Origin: Rhizobium sp. Q54
Lineage (GTDB): Bacteria; Pseudomonadota; Alphaproteobacteria; Rhizobiales; Xanthobacteraceae
Assembly: GCA_945907045.1 (NCBI GenBank)
Contig: CAMDSH010000007.1
Coordinates: forward strand, 54,395-118,394
DNA: 64,000 bases
Direction: 5' to 3'
Part shown: piece after piece, positions 34,334 to 42,227 of the stretch
Layout of the letters: each line of letters begins with the position of its first letter
Position numbering within the stretch: position 1 is the first letter of the stretch
Translations under genes and position numbers: made by a program
Notes under the pieces: model-generated
What the model was told of the DNA's origin: nothing
Seen by the model: the letters and a program-made list of their open reading frames with translations, nothing else
The model's database searches: none

Positions 34334-35509
34334 TTACGCCGCGGCCGGTGTCGGCGCCGGCGCATCGAGGGCCACGTTCCAGGCATCGTAGCCGTAGAGC
34401 CAGCTGGTGTCGGAGGAGCCTTCCTTCATCCATGTGTTGGCGCTCGATATCGCCTGTACCAATGAAGTGCGCGGCTTGCGGTGCGCTTCGTAGCGCTTGA
34501 ACGCGCCCGCGATGTCATCGCCCTCAACTTTATCGAGGCAACGCGCGAGGATAGCCGCATCCTCAATCGAGGTGGCCGCGCCCTGCGCCATGTAAGGCGT
34601 CATCGGATGACAGGCATCGCCGAGCAGCGCAACGCGCCCATCGCTCCAGCGCGGCAGCGGTTCGCGCTCAAGGATGGCCCATTTGTGGCAGTCCGGGCAG
34701 GCGTTGAGCACCATGCGGACCTGTTCGTGGAAGCCTTCGTAAGCCGCGCGCAGTTCCTTCACATCGCCCTTCGCCGACCAGGATTCCTGCGTCAGCCATT
34801 CCGCGGATTCAGGCACGCTGGTGACGAAGTAGACTTCGCTGCGCGCGACGTTCGTGTAGTAGATGACGATATGGCGGTCTTTGCCCCACCATTTGGTGCG
34901 CGAGGGACCGATATCCCCGCCGTTCATCAGCGCGGCGGGAAACACCGCGCGATAGGCTATGCGGCCTTTATGGATCGGCGCATCGGGTCCGATGATGATG
35001 TCGCGAACCACCGAATGCACGCCATCCGCCCCGATCGCGGCATCGGCCTGTGCGCTGGTGCCGTCGGCGAATTTCAGCATCACTTGCCCGCGAGTCTGAT
35101 CAAGTCCAACGAGCTTTTTATTGAGATGGATGATGTCGGCGGGCACTGCGGAGGCGAGCGCGCCGTGCAGATCGGCGCGATGCATGCACAAGTAAGGCGC
35201 GTTGTAGAGACTCTCCGGCATCGGCAGTTCGCGCGTCACCTCGCCGGTATCGCCGACGCGGTTGAGATGCGAATAGGGCGCGAAGGCGGTTTTTCGCAGC
35301 CGTTCCTCGACGCCAATCTCGCGCAGCACCTTCATCGAATTCGGCATCATCTGGATGCCGGCGCCGATGCGGGCGAAACGCGCGGCCTGCTCGTAAACCT
35401 GCACATCGATGCCGACCTGGCGCAGCGTGGCGGCAACCGCGAGGCCGCCCATGCCTGCGCCAACGACCGCGACGGACAATTTGTTCTTGTTATTCTTGCG
35501 CATCGTCAT
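34334..35509 (-). CDS. NicC-like FAD-dependent aromatic hydroxylase
   Basis: This 391-residue class A flavin hydroxylase has VAVVGAGMGGLAVAATLRQ, ADAAIGADGVHSVVRD and GDACHPMTPYMAQGAATSIE. It resembles Pseudomonas 6-hydroxynicotinate 3-monooxygenase through KWWGKDRHIVIYY and the SANTWMKEGSSDTSWLYGYD end. Two residues described for the NicC active site differ: the His of GAGIH is Gln (GAGIQ) and the Cys before KWW is Arg, while the histidines of DRH and DACHP are kept. The substrate is therefore probably related but not 6-hydroxynicotinate. Being convergent with a two-subunit Mo hydroxylase locus, it may act on a hydroxylated N-heteroaromatic product. That link is inferred. Confidence 0.82.
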   Translation of the reverse strand: MTMRKNNKNKLSVAVVGAGMGGLAVAATLRQVGIDVQVYEQAARFARIGAGIQMMPNSMKVLREIGVEERLRKTAFAPYSHLNRVGDTGEVTRELPMPESLYNAPYLCMHRADLHGALASAVPADIIHLNKKLVGLDQTRGQVMLKFADGTSAQADAAIGADGVHSVVRDIIIGPDAPIHKGRIAYRAVFPAALMNGGDIGPSRTKWWGKDRHIVIYYTNVARSEVYFVTSVPESAEWLTQESWSAKGDVKELRAAYEGFHEQVRMVLNACPDCHKWAILEREPLPRWSDGRVALLGDACHPMTPYMAQGAATSIEDAAILARCLDKVEGDDIAGAFKRYEAHRKPRTSLVQAISSANTWMKEGSSDTSWLYGYDAWNVALDAPAPTPAAA

Positions 35510-35813
35510 TCACCCCGCACTGAGACCTCGAAATACAAGGAAACGGCGTTGTAATCCACCCTGCGAGCCGGGACTGACGACTTCCGATTGCAGCGCAACA
35601 TAAGTTCAACCTACGACAATGTGACGCGCATTGGGACGGAATCCGTTCTACGGGTGCCGCTCTATACTGCGCGGGCTGGGGACTTCCGAATTCCATCCCG
35701 TACGGCGGCTGTGCTTCTCGCCCGAGGCAACAGCCGTCACCCCCATGCGCGCTATCGCGGCGGGTGAAAAGACGGCGAGGAATTTCTCAAGTCCATTCTT
35801 ACCGGTCGATGCC
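35510..35813. other. Intergenic stretch without recognisable gene
   Basis: These 304 nt separate the divergent flavin hydroxylase and membrane-protein genes and should hold both promoters. I see no RNA gene, clear terminator or strong operator. A longer reading of the downstream gene extends into this stretch (from 35631), but the extra residues are polar and lack a ribosome site, so ATG 35814 is preferred. Confidence 0.5.
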
Positions 35814-37403
35814 ATGCAGCTAAGCCATGCCAGCCCGCACACTACGCTCAGCCACGAAGGCGATTTCCGCCCGCTAACTATCGCCGTGCTGTTCGCCGTA
35901 TTAATGGCGGCGGCATCAATTCCGATCGCAACCCATCCGCTGCCGCCGCTCGCCGACTACGTCAATCACCTGGCGCGCACGCATGTGATTGACGCGATTG
36001 GCTCGGACCCGGATCTCACCCGTTACTACAGGATCGACTGGCAGATTCTTCCGAATCTGATGATCGACCTTGTCGTTCCTGTCCTGCACCAATTCATGAG
36101 CGTGTATCTCGCCGGACAAATTTTCACGGTCACGGCTTTTATCCTGATCGTCTCCGGCACCTTCGCTCTCAACCGCGCGCTCATCGGCCGCTGGTCGGCG
36201 CTGCCGCTCATCGCGTTGCCGCTGCTTTATAACGGCGTGCTGTTTGTCGGCGTGATGAATTATGTATTCGGGATAGGCCTCGCGTTGTGGGGACTCGCGG
36301 CCTGGGTGGCGCTGCGCGATCGCCGCTGGCCGTGGCGCTTTGCGGCCTCGACGCTGTTCGTGCTGACGCTGTTCGTCTGCCATTTGTTCGCGGCGGGACT
36401 CTACGGGCTTGGCTTGCTCGCCATCGAATTGCAGCGGCTATGGGCAAAGCGCGCGGAGCCGTTATGGCCAAGGCTCGCCGATTTTTGCGCGGCCGGTCTG
36501 CCGTTCATCCCCTTCATCGCGCTGCTGCTTGCCGGTCCGACATGGAGCGCGCCGGGCGCGCCGGCGTTTTGGGAAATGGCCGGCAAGATCGAAGGCCTGA
36601 AGCTGGCGATCAATGCCTACTACCCGCTTCTCGCCTATGCACTGGTTGCGTTGGCGGCTGCCGCAGCTTTTTACGCGCGATATCGCAGCGCGTTGCATTT
36701 TCATCCCGCCGGCTGGGCCATTCTCGTTGTCAGCGTCATCATCTACATGGCGATGCCGCGCGCGCTGTTCGCCGCCCATATGGCCGATCAACGGCTGCCG
36801 ATCGCGGTTGCCTTCATTCTGATCGCCTGCATCGATGTAAATCTCAGCCACCGCACCCTGCGGCATGGCTTCGTGGCGCTGGCGATGCTGCTTCTGGCGG
36901 CGCGCGTCATCGAGGTTCAGCTGGTATGGAACCATCTGGCGCCTTCCACCGAGGCATTTTTCAAATCGGTGCAGTCGATCAAGCGCGGCGCGCGCGTGCT
37001 TGTCGTTTACGGCGACCGCTCGGCGAATAAAGAAATCAGCGATTTCGGCCTGGTGCACGCCGCATCGCTGGCGACGATCGAGCGCTCTGCGCTGGTGACC
37101 ACCGCGTTTACCGTGCATGGAAAGCAAATCCTGCACGTACGGAAGGAGTTTCACAGGTACGTCGAAACCGAAGACCGCCTGCCGCCAACGGTTCCATATT
37201 TCATTCAGGTGGCGGATCGCGTGAGCGCCGGCAAATCGTCATTCTGCGATCTATGGCCGCGCCACTTCGACTACGTCTACATTCTGTTCACGACAAAAAG
37301 CGCGCGCAATCCGGACATGAAGCATCTGGAGTTCGTCGATGGCGGTGCGGGCTTTCAGCTCTACCGGATCATTCAGCCGGCCAAACTGGCGCCGCTGCGG
37401 TAG
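35814..37403 (+). CDS. Multi-spanning membrane protein of unknown function
   Basis: This protein of about 529 residues has roughly 10 hydrophobic segments in its first 400 residues (for example PLTIAVLFAVLMAAASIPIA, FTVTAFILIVSGTFALNRAL, FAASTLFVLTLFVCHLFAAG, GHFVALAMLLLAARVIEV-like region), followed by a soluble domain of about 140 residues containing RVLVVYGDRSANKEISDFG. The layout (many TM helices, loop DYVNHLARTHVIDAIG after TM1, C-terminal soluble part) resembles GT-C-type or YfhO-like envelope proteins, but I find no definite glycosyltransferase motif. It stands alone: neighbours are unrelated. ATG 35814 is chosen because it directly precedes the first hydrophobic region. Confidence 0.75.
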   Translation: MQLSHASPHTTLSHEGDFRPLTIAVLFAVLMAAASIPIATHPLPPLADYVNHLARTHVIDAIGSDPDLTRYYRIDWQILPNLMIDLVVPVLHQFMSVYLAGQIFTVTAFILIVSGTFALNRALIGRWSALPLIALPLLYNGVLFVGVMNYVFGIGLALWGLAAWVALRDRRWPWRFAASTLFVLTLFVCHLFAAGLYGLGLLAIELQRLWAKRAEPLWPRLADFCAAGLPFIPFIALLLAGPTWSAPGAPAFWEMAGKIEGLKLAINAYYPLLAYALVALAAAAAFYARYRSALHFHPAGWAILVVSVIIYMAMPRALFAAHMADQRLPIAVAFILIACIDVNLSHRTLRHGFVALAMLLLAARVIEVQLVWNHLAPSTEAFFKSVQSIKRGARVLVVYGDRSANKEISDFGLVHAASLATIERSALVTTAFTVHGKQILHVRKEFHRYVETEDRLPPTVPYFIQVADRVSAGKSSFCDLWPRHFDYVYILFTTKSARNPDMKHLEFVDGGAGFQLYRIIQPAKLAPLR

Positions 37404-37420
37404 CGCGGCGCGCATATCGA

Positions 37421-37624
37421 TCAGCGCAGATTGTGTGCGCGATTTTCCACCGGGCATGGCGGCAATATCTGACTGATCGCGCGCGCGTATTGAACTTCAC
37501 AAAAACTGTTGCACAGGCGCGTACCCAAACCGAGCTGAGTAAACACAAGCGTCGCAGCGACGATTCCGGCAGCCAGTGCGTATTCCACGGTCGTGGCGGC
37601 ACGCTCGTCATTGATGAAGTTCAT
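37421..37624 (-). CDS. Flp/Fap-type IVb pilin, solitary
   Basis: This 67-residue protein has the Flp pilin core: short charged leader MNFINDERAA, then TTVEYALAAGIVAATLVF, where the glutamate five residues into the hydrophobic helix is the conserved Glu5 of processed type IV pilins. The C-terminal half is unusual: it contains three cysteines (RLCNSFCEVQYA and PPCPVE) and about 35 residues beyond the helix, whereas typical Flp pilins are cysteine-poor. No cpa/tad genes are near, so assembly would rely on distant genes. ATG 37624 is preferred to a start 57 nt upstream because it gives a typical leader. Confidence 0.75.
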   Translation of the reverse strand: MNFINDERAATTVEYALAAGIVAATLVFTQLGLGTRLCNSFCEVQYARAISQILPPCPVENRAHNLR

Positions 37625-38074
37625 GTGTGTCCCGACAAAAACAGAAGGCCCGCTGCTTGCGAGTCTGTTCTTAGTTTTCAAAAGTTAAGCCGCGGTGTTA
37701 TTTCACCGCGCGTGACACCACAGCCGGAATCGTACTTGAAAAATAAAACCGTCATCGATTGCAGCGTACGCAATTGGTCGCATGAATTTCAAATGGTTGC
37801 GATAATGAGCGCGGCTCATGATTGAGTGCGGGCGTTTTAAAAATTATTTTCAGGACCGCCATGAAAAATAATTTTTAGCGGACTGACGGCGCACGGGGGC
37901 GTATCGCGAAATCAAACCTGCATTTTCAGCGATTCAAAATATTTTCGCGACCAATATGCGGCCGCCCGGCTTGTTTTGTACTTATATAAAAAATGCGCGT
38001 ACCCATTTTAATTGACTGTTTGTACCCATTTTCACAATTTAAACTTTATCGCATCGGTTCAGGAATCGTTTGCG
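37625..38074. other. AT-rich intergenic island with inverted and direct repeats
   Basis: This 450-nt stretch is markedly AT-richer than the rest of the window. It contains an imperfect inverted repeat (arms 37839-37852 and 37862-37876, 14-15 nt of A/T plus TCA/TGA around a 9-nt centre) and two direct copies of GTACCCATTTT at 37999-38009 and 38022-38032, spaced 23 nt apart, about two helical turns, just before the DUF4096 gene. No gene is recognised. The repeats could be regulator sites; the AT bias suggests acquired DNA. Confidence 0.55.
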
Positions 38075-38875
38075 ATGGAATTGTTTTGGCTCAACGATGC
38101 GCAGTGGGGGGTCGTCGCGGCCCATTTGCCGGCCAAGCAAACAGGGCCGAAGCGTTCCGATGATCGCGTCGTCATCAGCGGCATTGTTCATGTGCTGTGT
38201 TCGGGATGCGCCTGGCGCGATTGCCCGCCCGACTACGGCCCCGCGATGACGGTTTTCAATCGCTACAATCGCTGGCGGCATCGCGGCGTCTGGCAGCGCA
38301 TCCTGCACAGCCTGACGGCCGGCAATCACTTGCCGCCGCTGCTGATGGCGAACGGCGCCAGCCTGGAAAGCGCGATGGCTGAACGTTCCGTCCGCCGCGG
38401 CCCGCTGGCGCGCTCGCCCCCGGGCCGTGGCGATTCGATCAATTTCACGACGCGGCAGGCCATGAGCGCCAATGCGTGGAACGATGCCGCCGCGCAACTC
38501 AACCTGCTGGCGCAAGCCAATGCCGGCAAGCCGATCGCCGAATGGATCGGCGCGGTGGTCGAGTGGCACATGGACGCGGCGTTTCGTCAGGAAGAACGCG
38601 CCTGGATTCCCGGAATGGCGGGCACGCACGATCCGCTGGTCGAGAAAGCCGTCGAGCGCTTCAACCAGCACAATTTCAAATCCACCGTGGAGCGGCTTAC
38701 TGCCGACATCGCGGAGATAAAGATGAAGTTGCACGCGGCGCTCGCCAGCATCGTTTTCTATGCCGACAACCCGGCGAAAAACGCTTCCAACGCTTCGGCG
38801 GCGCTGAAGAAACTGCTGCAAGAGCTCACCGCCGCGGATACGCCGCCGGCGATGCCCCGGACCAAAGCTTCATAA
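38075..38875 (+). CDS. DUF4096 (IS5-type transposase N-domain) protein with unrelated C-terminal domain
   Basis: Residues 1 to about 85 are the DUF4096 DNA-binding domain found at the N-terminus of IS5/IS4-type transposases (FWLNDAQWGVVAAHLPAKQ, GIVHVLCSGCAWRDCPPDYG, VFNRYNRWRHRGVWQRIL). The DDE catalytic part does not follow; instead residues 130-266 form an unknown region with a helical, coiled-coil-like end (VERLTADIAEIKMKLHAALA). No terminal inverted repeats or target duplication were seen. The gene is intact, 266 residues from ATG 38075, with no frameshift. It looks like a transposase DNA-binding domain reused in a host protein, perhaps a regulator. A paralogous stand-alone domain is encoded 157 nt downstream. 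Confidence 0.75.
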   Translation: MELFWLNDAQWGVVAAHLPAKQTGPKRSDDRVVISGIVHVLCSGCAWRDCPPDYGPAMTVFNRYNRWRHRGVWQRILHSLTAGNHLPPLLMANGASLESAMAERSVRRGPLARSPPGRGDSINFTTRQAMSANAWNDAAAQLNLLAQANAGKPIAEWIGAVVEWHMDAAFRQEERAWIPGMAGTHDPLVEKAVERFNQHNFKSTVERLTADIAEIKMKLHAALASIVFYADNPAKNASNASAALKKLLQELTAADTPPAMPRTKAS

Positions 38876-39031
38876 GGAGCACTTCGGAATGACGGCGGCC
38901 CGAAAAGGCCGGCTGGGAAGGAGTTTCGGCCTCTACCACCTAAGATAGCCGTAAACTATATAGCAACTATAAGTTGAGTAGTATCAGGCGCGGTGACTGG
39001 TACCGGCGGCCTCCATGCGAGGAGCGGTTCA

Positions 39032-39409
39032 ATGCCTGCGAAGTTGTTCTGGTTCAACGACACGCAATGGGCCGCCATCGTTCCCCTATTGCCGGTGAAC
39101 CAGCGCGGGCCGAAGCGGATCCAAGATCGCCTTGTGATGAGCGGCATCGTTCACTCATTGCGCACGGGTTGCGCCTGGCGCGCCTGCCCTGCTTCGTACG
39201 GTCCCTATATGACCGTCTTCAATCGCTACAATCGATGGAAGAAGCGCGGCATCTGGCAAAAGATCGTCGCCGTTCTGCCGGACGATCTGCGAGCCGAGTT
39301 GGGCCCGGCCGAGATCGCGCCTGACACTCCGCGCGCGCCGCGAATTTCACGATGGCGGCCGGAAGCCGTTTGCCTGGCCGGTGTCATGCAAGACAAATCT
39401 GCTCGCTGA
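39032..39409 (+). CDS. Stand-alone DUF4096 (transposase DNA-binding domain) protein
   Basis: This 125-residue protein is nearly all DUF4096 domain: FWFNDTQWAAIVPLLPVNQR, GIVHSLRTGCAWRACPASYG and VFNRYNRWKKRGIWQKIV. It is clearly paralogous to the domain encoded at 38075, then ends after about 40 further residues. A GAGGAG site upstream fixes ATG 39032. No transposase catalytic domain, frameshifted remainder or inverted repeat follows, so it is either a deletion remnant or, like its neighbour, a domesticated DNA-binding protein. Two such proteins in a row, both open and with ribosome sites, argue for retention of function. Flanks on both sides are AT-rich. Confidence 0.68.
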   Translation: MPAKLFWFNDTQWAAIVPLLPVNQRGPKRIQDRLVMSGIVHSLRTGCAWRACPASYGPYMTVFNRYNRWKKRGIWQKIVAVLPDDLRAELGPAEIAPDTPRAPRISRWRPEAVCLAGVMQDKSAR

Positions 39410-39524
39410 AATTTTTTGATGAAGATTTATCCTCGCGCATTCGCAGCGCATCGTTCGCGTAAAATTAATTTTCTAGTAATTTAAAAATCGACTGCTAATG
39501 TATTTCAAGAAAACAAAAGTAAAT

Positions 39525-39564
39525 GAGTACGCATCTGTTGCATGTACTCGTTGTCACTGAGTAC
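39525..39564. promoter_or_regulatory. Cluster of three GAGTAC half-sites upstream of the HTH gene
   Basis: GAGTAC occurs at 39525-39530 and 39559-39564 and its reverse complement GTACTC at 39544-39549, within 40 nt of AT-rich sequence ending 38 nt before the HTH gene start at 39603. Such spaced, alternately oriented half-sites are what a dimeric regulator would use, perhaps the HTH protein itself. No TetR- or MarR-type motif of this window is shared. Confidence 0.5.
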
Positions 39565-39602
39565 AAATTATAATTCATCAGTCGACCGTGTGAGTAATCT
39601 CG

Positions 39603-40031
39603 ATGAGTGCGCAAACCCGGGCCGCCGCTCTCGATGCTGAGTGGAAAGACTCTTACGCGCGCCTTGGATCGGCGCCTGCTTTGTCGAGTCTGCACAAGCT
39701 GCGCACCGCGCTGCCGCCGATCAATAACGCCATCACGCGGCTGTGCAAGATCAAGCAGAAATACGGTTTCGATCTCGACGACATCATCATCATAGCGGCC
39801 TGCGGCGCGATCAATTTCGTCGGCGCCAAGCAGGAGCTGCCGTTCGCGCAGCCCGCCAACATCGCCTCGATCGCCGGCTACATCCGCGTGCCGCGCGAGA
39901 CCGTGCGGCGTAAATTGCTGACAATTGAAGCCAGGGGGTTTGTCCGGCGTTATTCCGGCGGCTATCTGGTGAACAACGTCAGCGATTGGCTTGCGCTGGT
40001 GGGCTTGCTCGCGCCCGAGCGGCGCGCTTAA
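39603..40031 (+). CDS. Small winged-helix (Crp-type HTH) protein
   Basis: This 142-residue protein is helical in its first 75 residues (LHKLRTALPPINNAITRLCK, DLDDIIIIAACGAIN) and ends with a Crp-like helix-turn-helix at about 93-120 (ANIASIAGYIRVPRETVRRK, then LLTIEARGFVRR). It lacks a cyclic-nucleotide-binding barrel. It is probably a DNA-binding regulator with an unknown sensing part. It follows a cluster of GAGTAC sites that may be its operator, and lies on the opposite strand to the ParA/bactofilin pair with a 9-nt convergent gap. No family name can be given with confidence. Confidence 0.68.
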   Translation: MSAQTRAAALDAEWKDSYARLGSAPALSSLHKLRTALPPINNAITRLCKIKQKYGFDLDDIIIIAACGAINFVGAKQELPFAQPANIASIAGYIRVPRETVRRKLLTIEARGFVRRYSGGYLVNNVSDWLALVGLLAPERRA

Positions 40032-40040
40032 CAACACCCG

Positions 40041-40847
40041 TTACGCGGTAACCGGTTCAGCCGCCGGAGCATTGCGCACCGCCAATTCGCTAAACGAGCC
40101 GAAGTTCTGCGCGCGTGGCGCGCTTTGTCCCGACCGCAGCAATCCATTCAGATTAACCCGGTCGTATTCCGCCCAGACACTGGCAAGCCAGTGGCGGACA
40201 TAACCGCGCAACACGAATGAGAAATCGGAATCCCGGCTGAGGCCTTTATTCGCGATGAACGACGCGAGCGGAATCGCCGCACTTTCGACCTGCTCGTAGG
40301 CCATCTCGTTGAGCTTCGGGATCTTGATTTCAGCCGCCGGCGAAGATTTCGAAAAATACGAGGCGTAAAGGCCTTCATCCCAATTGAAGAAAGCCGAGTC
40401 GTTGATGAAATTCTTCACCATGAAATATTCGGCGTCGGGAACGAAAGACGAGATTTCCTCGATCTCCCGCAGCGAGGAAATCGACGGTCCAAGCACGTGC
40501 AGGAGAACCAGCTTCACTTCGGCACGCTTGAGCGCTTCCAGAAACCCGATGTTCTCGAAAAATTGCAGCGTCGGCGACAACTGACCGGCGCGCACATCGA
40601 CAAGCGTCGATTTATTGGTGCTGCGGATGCTGTCGAGAATTTTCATCTGGTCCGGCACCAGCGTGATGTCGACCACTTCCGTTTGATCGGAATGAAACCG
40701 CTTGAGCGTGCCTCTCGGCCATTCGGTGTCGAACGCGCGCGCCGGCACGTCGCAAGCCGCAAGATAGTCCAGCAGCGTGCGCGAAACGGTCGTTTTGCCG
40801 ACGCCGCCCTTGTCGGCGCCGACGATGATTAGCGTATTGCTGGTCAT
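40041..40847 (-). CDS. ParA/MinD-like P-loop ATPase
   Basis: This 268-residue protein has the deviant Walker A KGGVGKTT at 13-20 and the ParA/MinD order thereafter, with RAFDTEWPRGTLKRF, TLVDVRAGQLSPTLQFF (switch region) and LVLLHVLGPSISSL. These ATPases position cargo such as chromosomes, plasmids, chemotaxis arrays or carboxysomes by dimerisation and DNA or membrane binding. There is no ParB gene or parS site visible. It is encoded 3 nt downstream of a bactofilin on the same strand, so its cargo may be a bactofilin scaffold. The Walker B/switch residues deviate from chromosomal ParA, supporting an accessory role. Confidence 0.82.
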   Translation of the reverse strand: MTSNTLIIVGADKGGVGKTTVSRTLLDYLAACDVPARAFDTEWPRGTLKRFHSDQTEVVDITLVPDQMKILDSIRSTNKSTLVDVRAGQLSPTLQFFENIGFLEALKRAEVKLVLLHVLGPSISSLREIEEISSFVPDAEYFMVKNFINDSAFFNWDEGLYASYFSKSSPAAEIKIPKLNEMAYEQVESAAIPLASFIANKGLSRDSDFSFVLRGYVRHWLASVWAEYDRVNLNGLLRSGQSAPRAQNFGSFSELAVRNAPAAEPVTA

Positions 40848-40850
40848 CGA

Positions 40851-41354
40851 TTAGCCGCTGGCCTTGAGATCGCCCGCCGGAACATTCGGGCGCGTGACCT
40901 GGCCGTTATGCGAACGGTTCGGATCAGCGTTATGGGTGATCTTCAAACGCTCGAGCTTGCCCTGGTTCTGATCGACCTTCGCTGTTTTTTTATCGGAGCG
41001 GAAATCGGTGGAGGCAAAAGCGCCGGAGATTACCGCGCCCTTTTCGATCTGCACCTCGCCATAACTAATGTTCCCATCGATCCGCCCCGTCGCGCGCACA
41101 ATCAGCAGCTGCTTCACTTCCAGCTTTTCCGAAATCGAGCCGTGCACGTCGGCATCGGTCGATACGATATTGCCCTTGATGATGCCTGACGGCCCCACGC
41201 GAATGGAACGCGCTGTAAGATCGCCCTCGACGGTGCCATCCACCACGATGATGTCGGGGACGGAAATTTCTCCCTTCACCGTGACGCCTTCGCCGATATA
41301 GGCGACGTTGGATTCACTCGGCCTGAAGTCATCGACTTTGTTGTGATCTGCCAC
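40851..41354 (-). CDS. Bactofilin (polymer-forming cytoskeletal protein)
   Basis: This 167-residue protein has the central bactofilin beta-helix (YIGEGVTVKGEISVPDIIVV, TVEGDLTARSIRVGPSGIIK, ADVHGSISEKLEVKQLLIV, RIDGNISYGEVQIEKGAVIS) flanked by short polar tails, the last 45 residues being lysine/asparagine-rich. Bactofilins polymerise without nucleotides and anchor to the membrane, often organising polar growth, stalks or envelope enzymes. Here the gene is the first of a two-gene operon with a ParA-like ATPase, 3 nt apart. The lone stop-start spacing indicates co-translation. No peptidase (LmdC-type) gene is adjacent, unlike many bactofilin loci. Confidence 0.88.
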   Translation of the reverse strand: MADHNKVDDFRPSESNVAYIGEGVTVKGEISVPDIIVVDGTVEGDLTARSIRVGPSGIIKGNIVSTDADVHGSISEKLEVKQLLIVRATGRIDGNISYGEVQIEKGAVISGAFASTDFRSDKKTAKVDQNQGKLERLKITHNADPNRSHNGQVTRPNVPAGDLKASG

Positions 41355-41528
41355 TGGTACTCTCCCTTAAGGCCGTTGCGGCTCATCGGCGTCCATACTG
41401 GACAGCGTTCAAGCATGCGCCAAAGGGCCGCCCATTTTGAGCCGAACAACTCACACTGAGTAATTGAGAGTCTGCGCGCACGCCGCTGTCACGGCAGGCG
41501 TTTGCTGCTATCCTGCGCGGCGGGAGAC

Positions 41529-41903
41529 ATGGCCATGAACGATCTCGACACTGCGGTCAGCCACTGGATTCACATCGTCGGCAACGGCATCGAGATATTC
41601 GGCGTCCTGGTCATCGTGCTCGGCATCGGCTGGTCGACATTTCTCTATGTCCACCACCGGATGGGCGAAGCGCATTACGATACCTACAAAATCCGCATCG
41701 GACGCTCGCTTCTCCTCGGCCTTGAGGTGCTGGTCGCCGCCGACATCGTGAAGACGATCGCGCTCGATCTCACATTCACCAGCCTCGGCCTGCTCGCCGG
41801 CCTGGTCTTGGTGCGGACGTTCCTGAGCTGGACGCTGGTGCTGGAAATCGAAGGCCGCTGGCCCTGGCAACGCGGCGAGCGCGGCAGCAAGCACCGCAAA
41901 TAA
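41529..41903 (+). CDS. DUF1622 family membrane protein
   Basis: This 124-residue protein with three hydrophobic segments (GIEIFGVLVIVLGIGWSTFL, SLLLGLEVLVAADIVKTIAL, LGLLAGLVLVRTFLSWTLVL) matches DUF1622, including the charged loop HYDTYKIRIGRSLLLGLE and the LEIEGRWPW end. The function of the family is unknown; members are small inner-membrane proteins. ATG 41529 follows GGGAGAC; ATG 41535 is possible. The gene is alone, next to a tRNA-Ser. Confidence 0.82.
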   Translation: MAMNDLDTAVSHWIHIVGNGIEIFGVLVIVLGIGWSTFLYVHHRMGEAHYDTYKIRIGRSLLLGLEVLVAADIVKTIALDLTFTSLGLLAGLVLVRTFLSWTLVLEIEGRWPWQRGERGSKHRK

Positions 41904-41928
41904 ACGCGCCGGCGGGCCTAAAGAAAGC

Positions 41929-42018
41929 TGGCGGAGGGAGTGGGATTCGAACCCACGGTACGGTTTCCCGTACACACGCTTTCCAAGCGAGCGCCTTCAG
42001 CCACTCGGCCACCCCTCC
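41929..42018 (-). tRNA. tRNA-Ser (anticodon GGA)
   Basis: A 90-nt tRNA reads on the minus strand from 42018: acceptor GGAGGGG pairing with CCCTCC-side, D-arm GGCCGAGTGGCTGAAGGC, anticodon loop TTGGAAA giving GGA, a long variable arm (GTACGGGAAACCGTAC) typical of class II tRNA-Ser, T-loop GGGTTCGAATCCC and an encoded CCA (41929-41931). The anticodon stem has one mismatch in this reading. No integrase or attachment repeat is adjacent. Confidence 0.93.
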
Positions 42019-42227
42019 GCGGTTCGCGACGCGCGAATGGCGCGTTTATAGCGGGAAGACGGGGCCGCACAACCCGGCGGGCTTCCTGTTCTACGCGCCT
42101 TGTTCTTCCAGCTTTTAATTGCGTGAATATGCACTAATTACAAATATTGACCATTTACGGAACGACTGCGCAAACTGCCCGGCACTGAAATATCGACATT
42201 TTTCACGCCCTGAACCGGGCCACCGAA

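Noticed and set aside
38075..39409. Intact IS5-type insertion sequence
   Set aside because: No DDE domain, inverted repeats or target duplication were seen around either DUF4096 gene.
40040..40052. GTTAC-GCG-GTAAC palindrome at the ParA/HTH convergent ends considered as a third TetR operator
   Set aside because: The half-sites point the other way (GTTAC outward) and there is no promoter here; it lies within the end of the ParA-like gene.
41929..42018. tRNA-Ser as genomic-island attachment site
   Set aside because: No integrase gene and no repeated tRNA 3' end was seen nearby; the same holds for the tRNA at 56209-56298.
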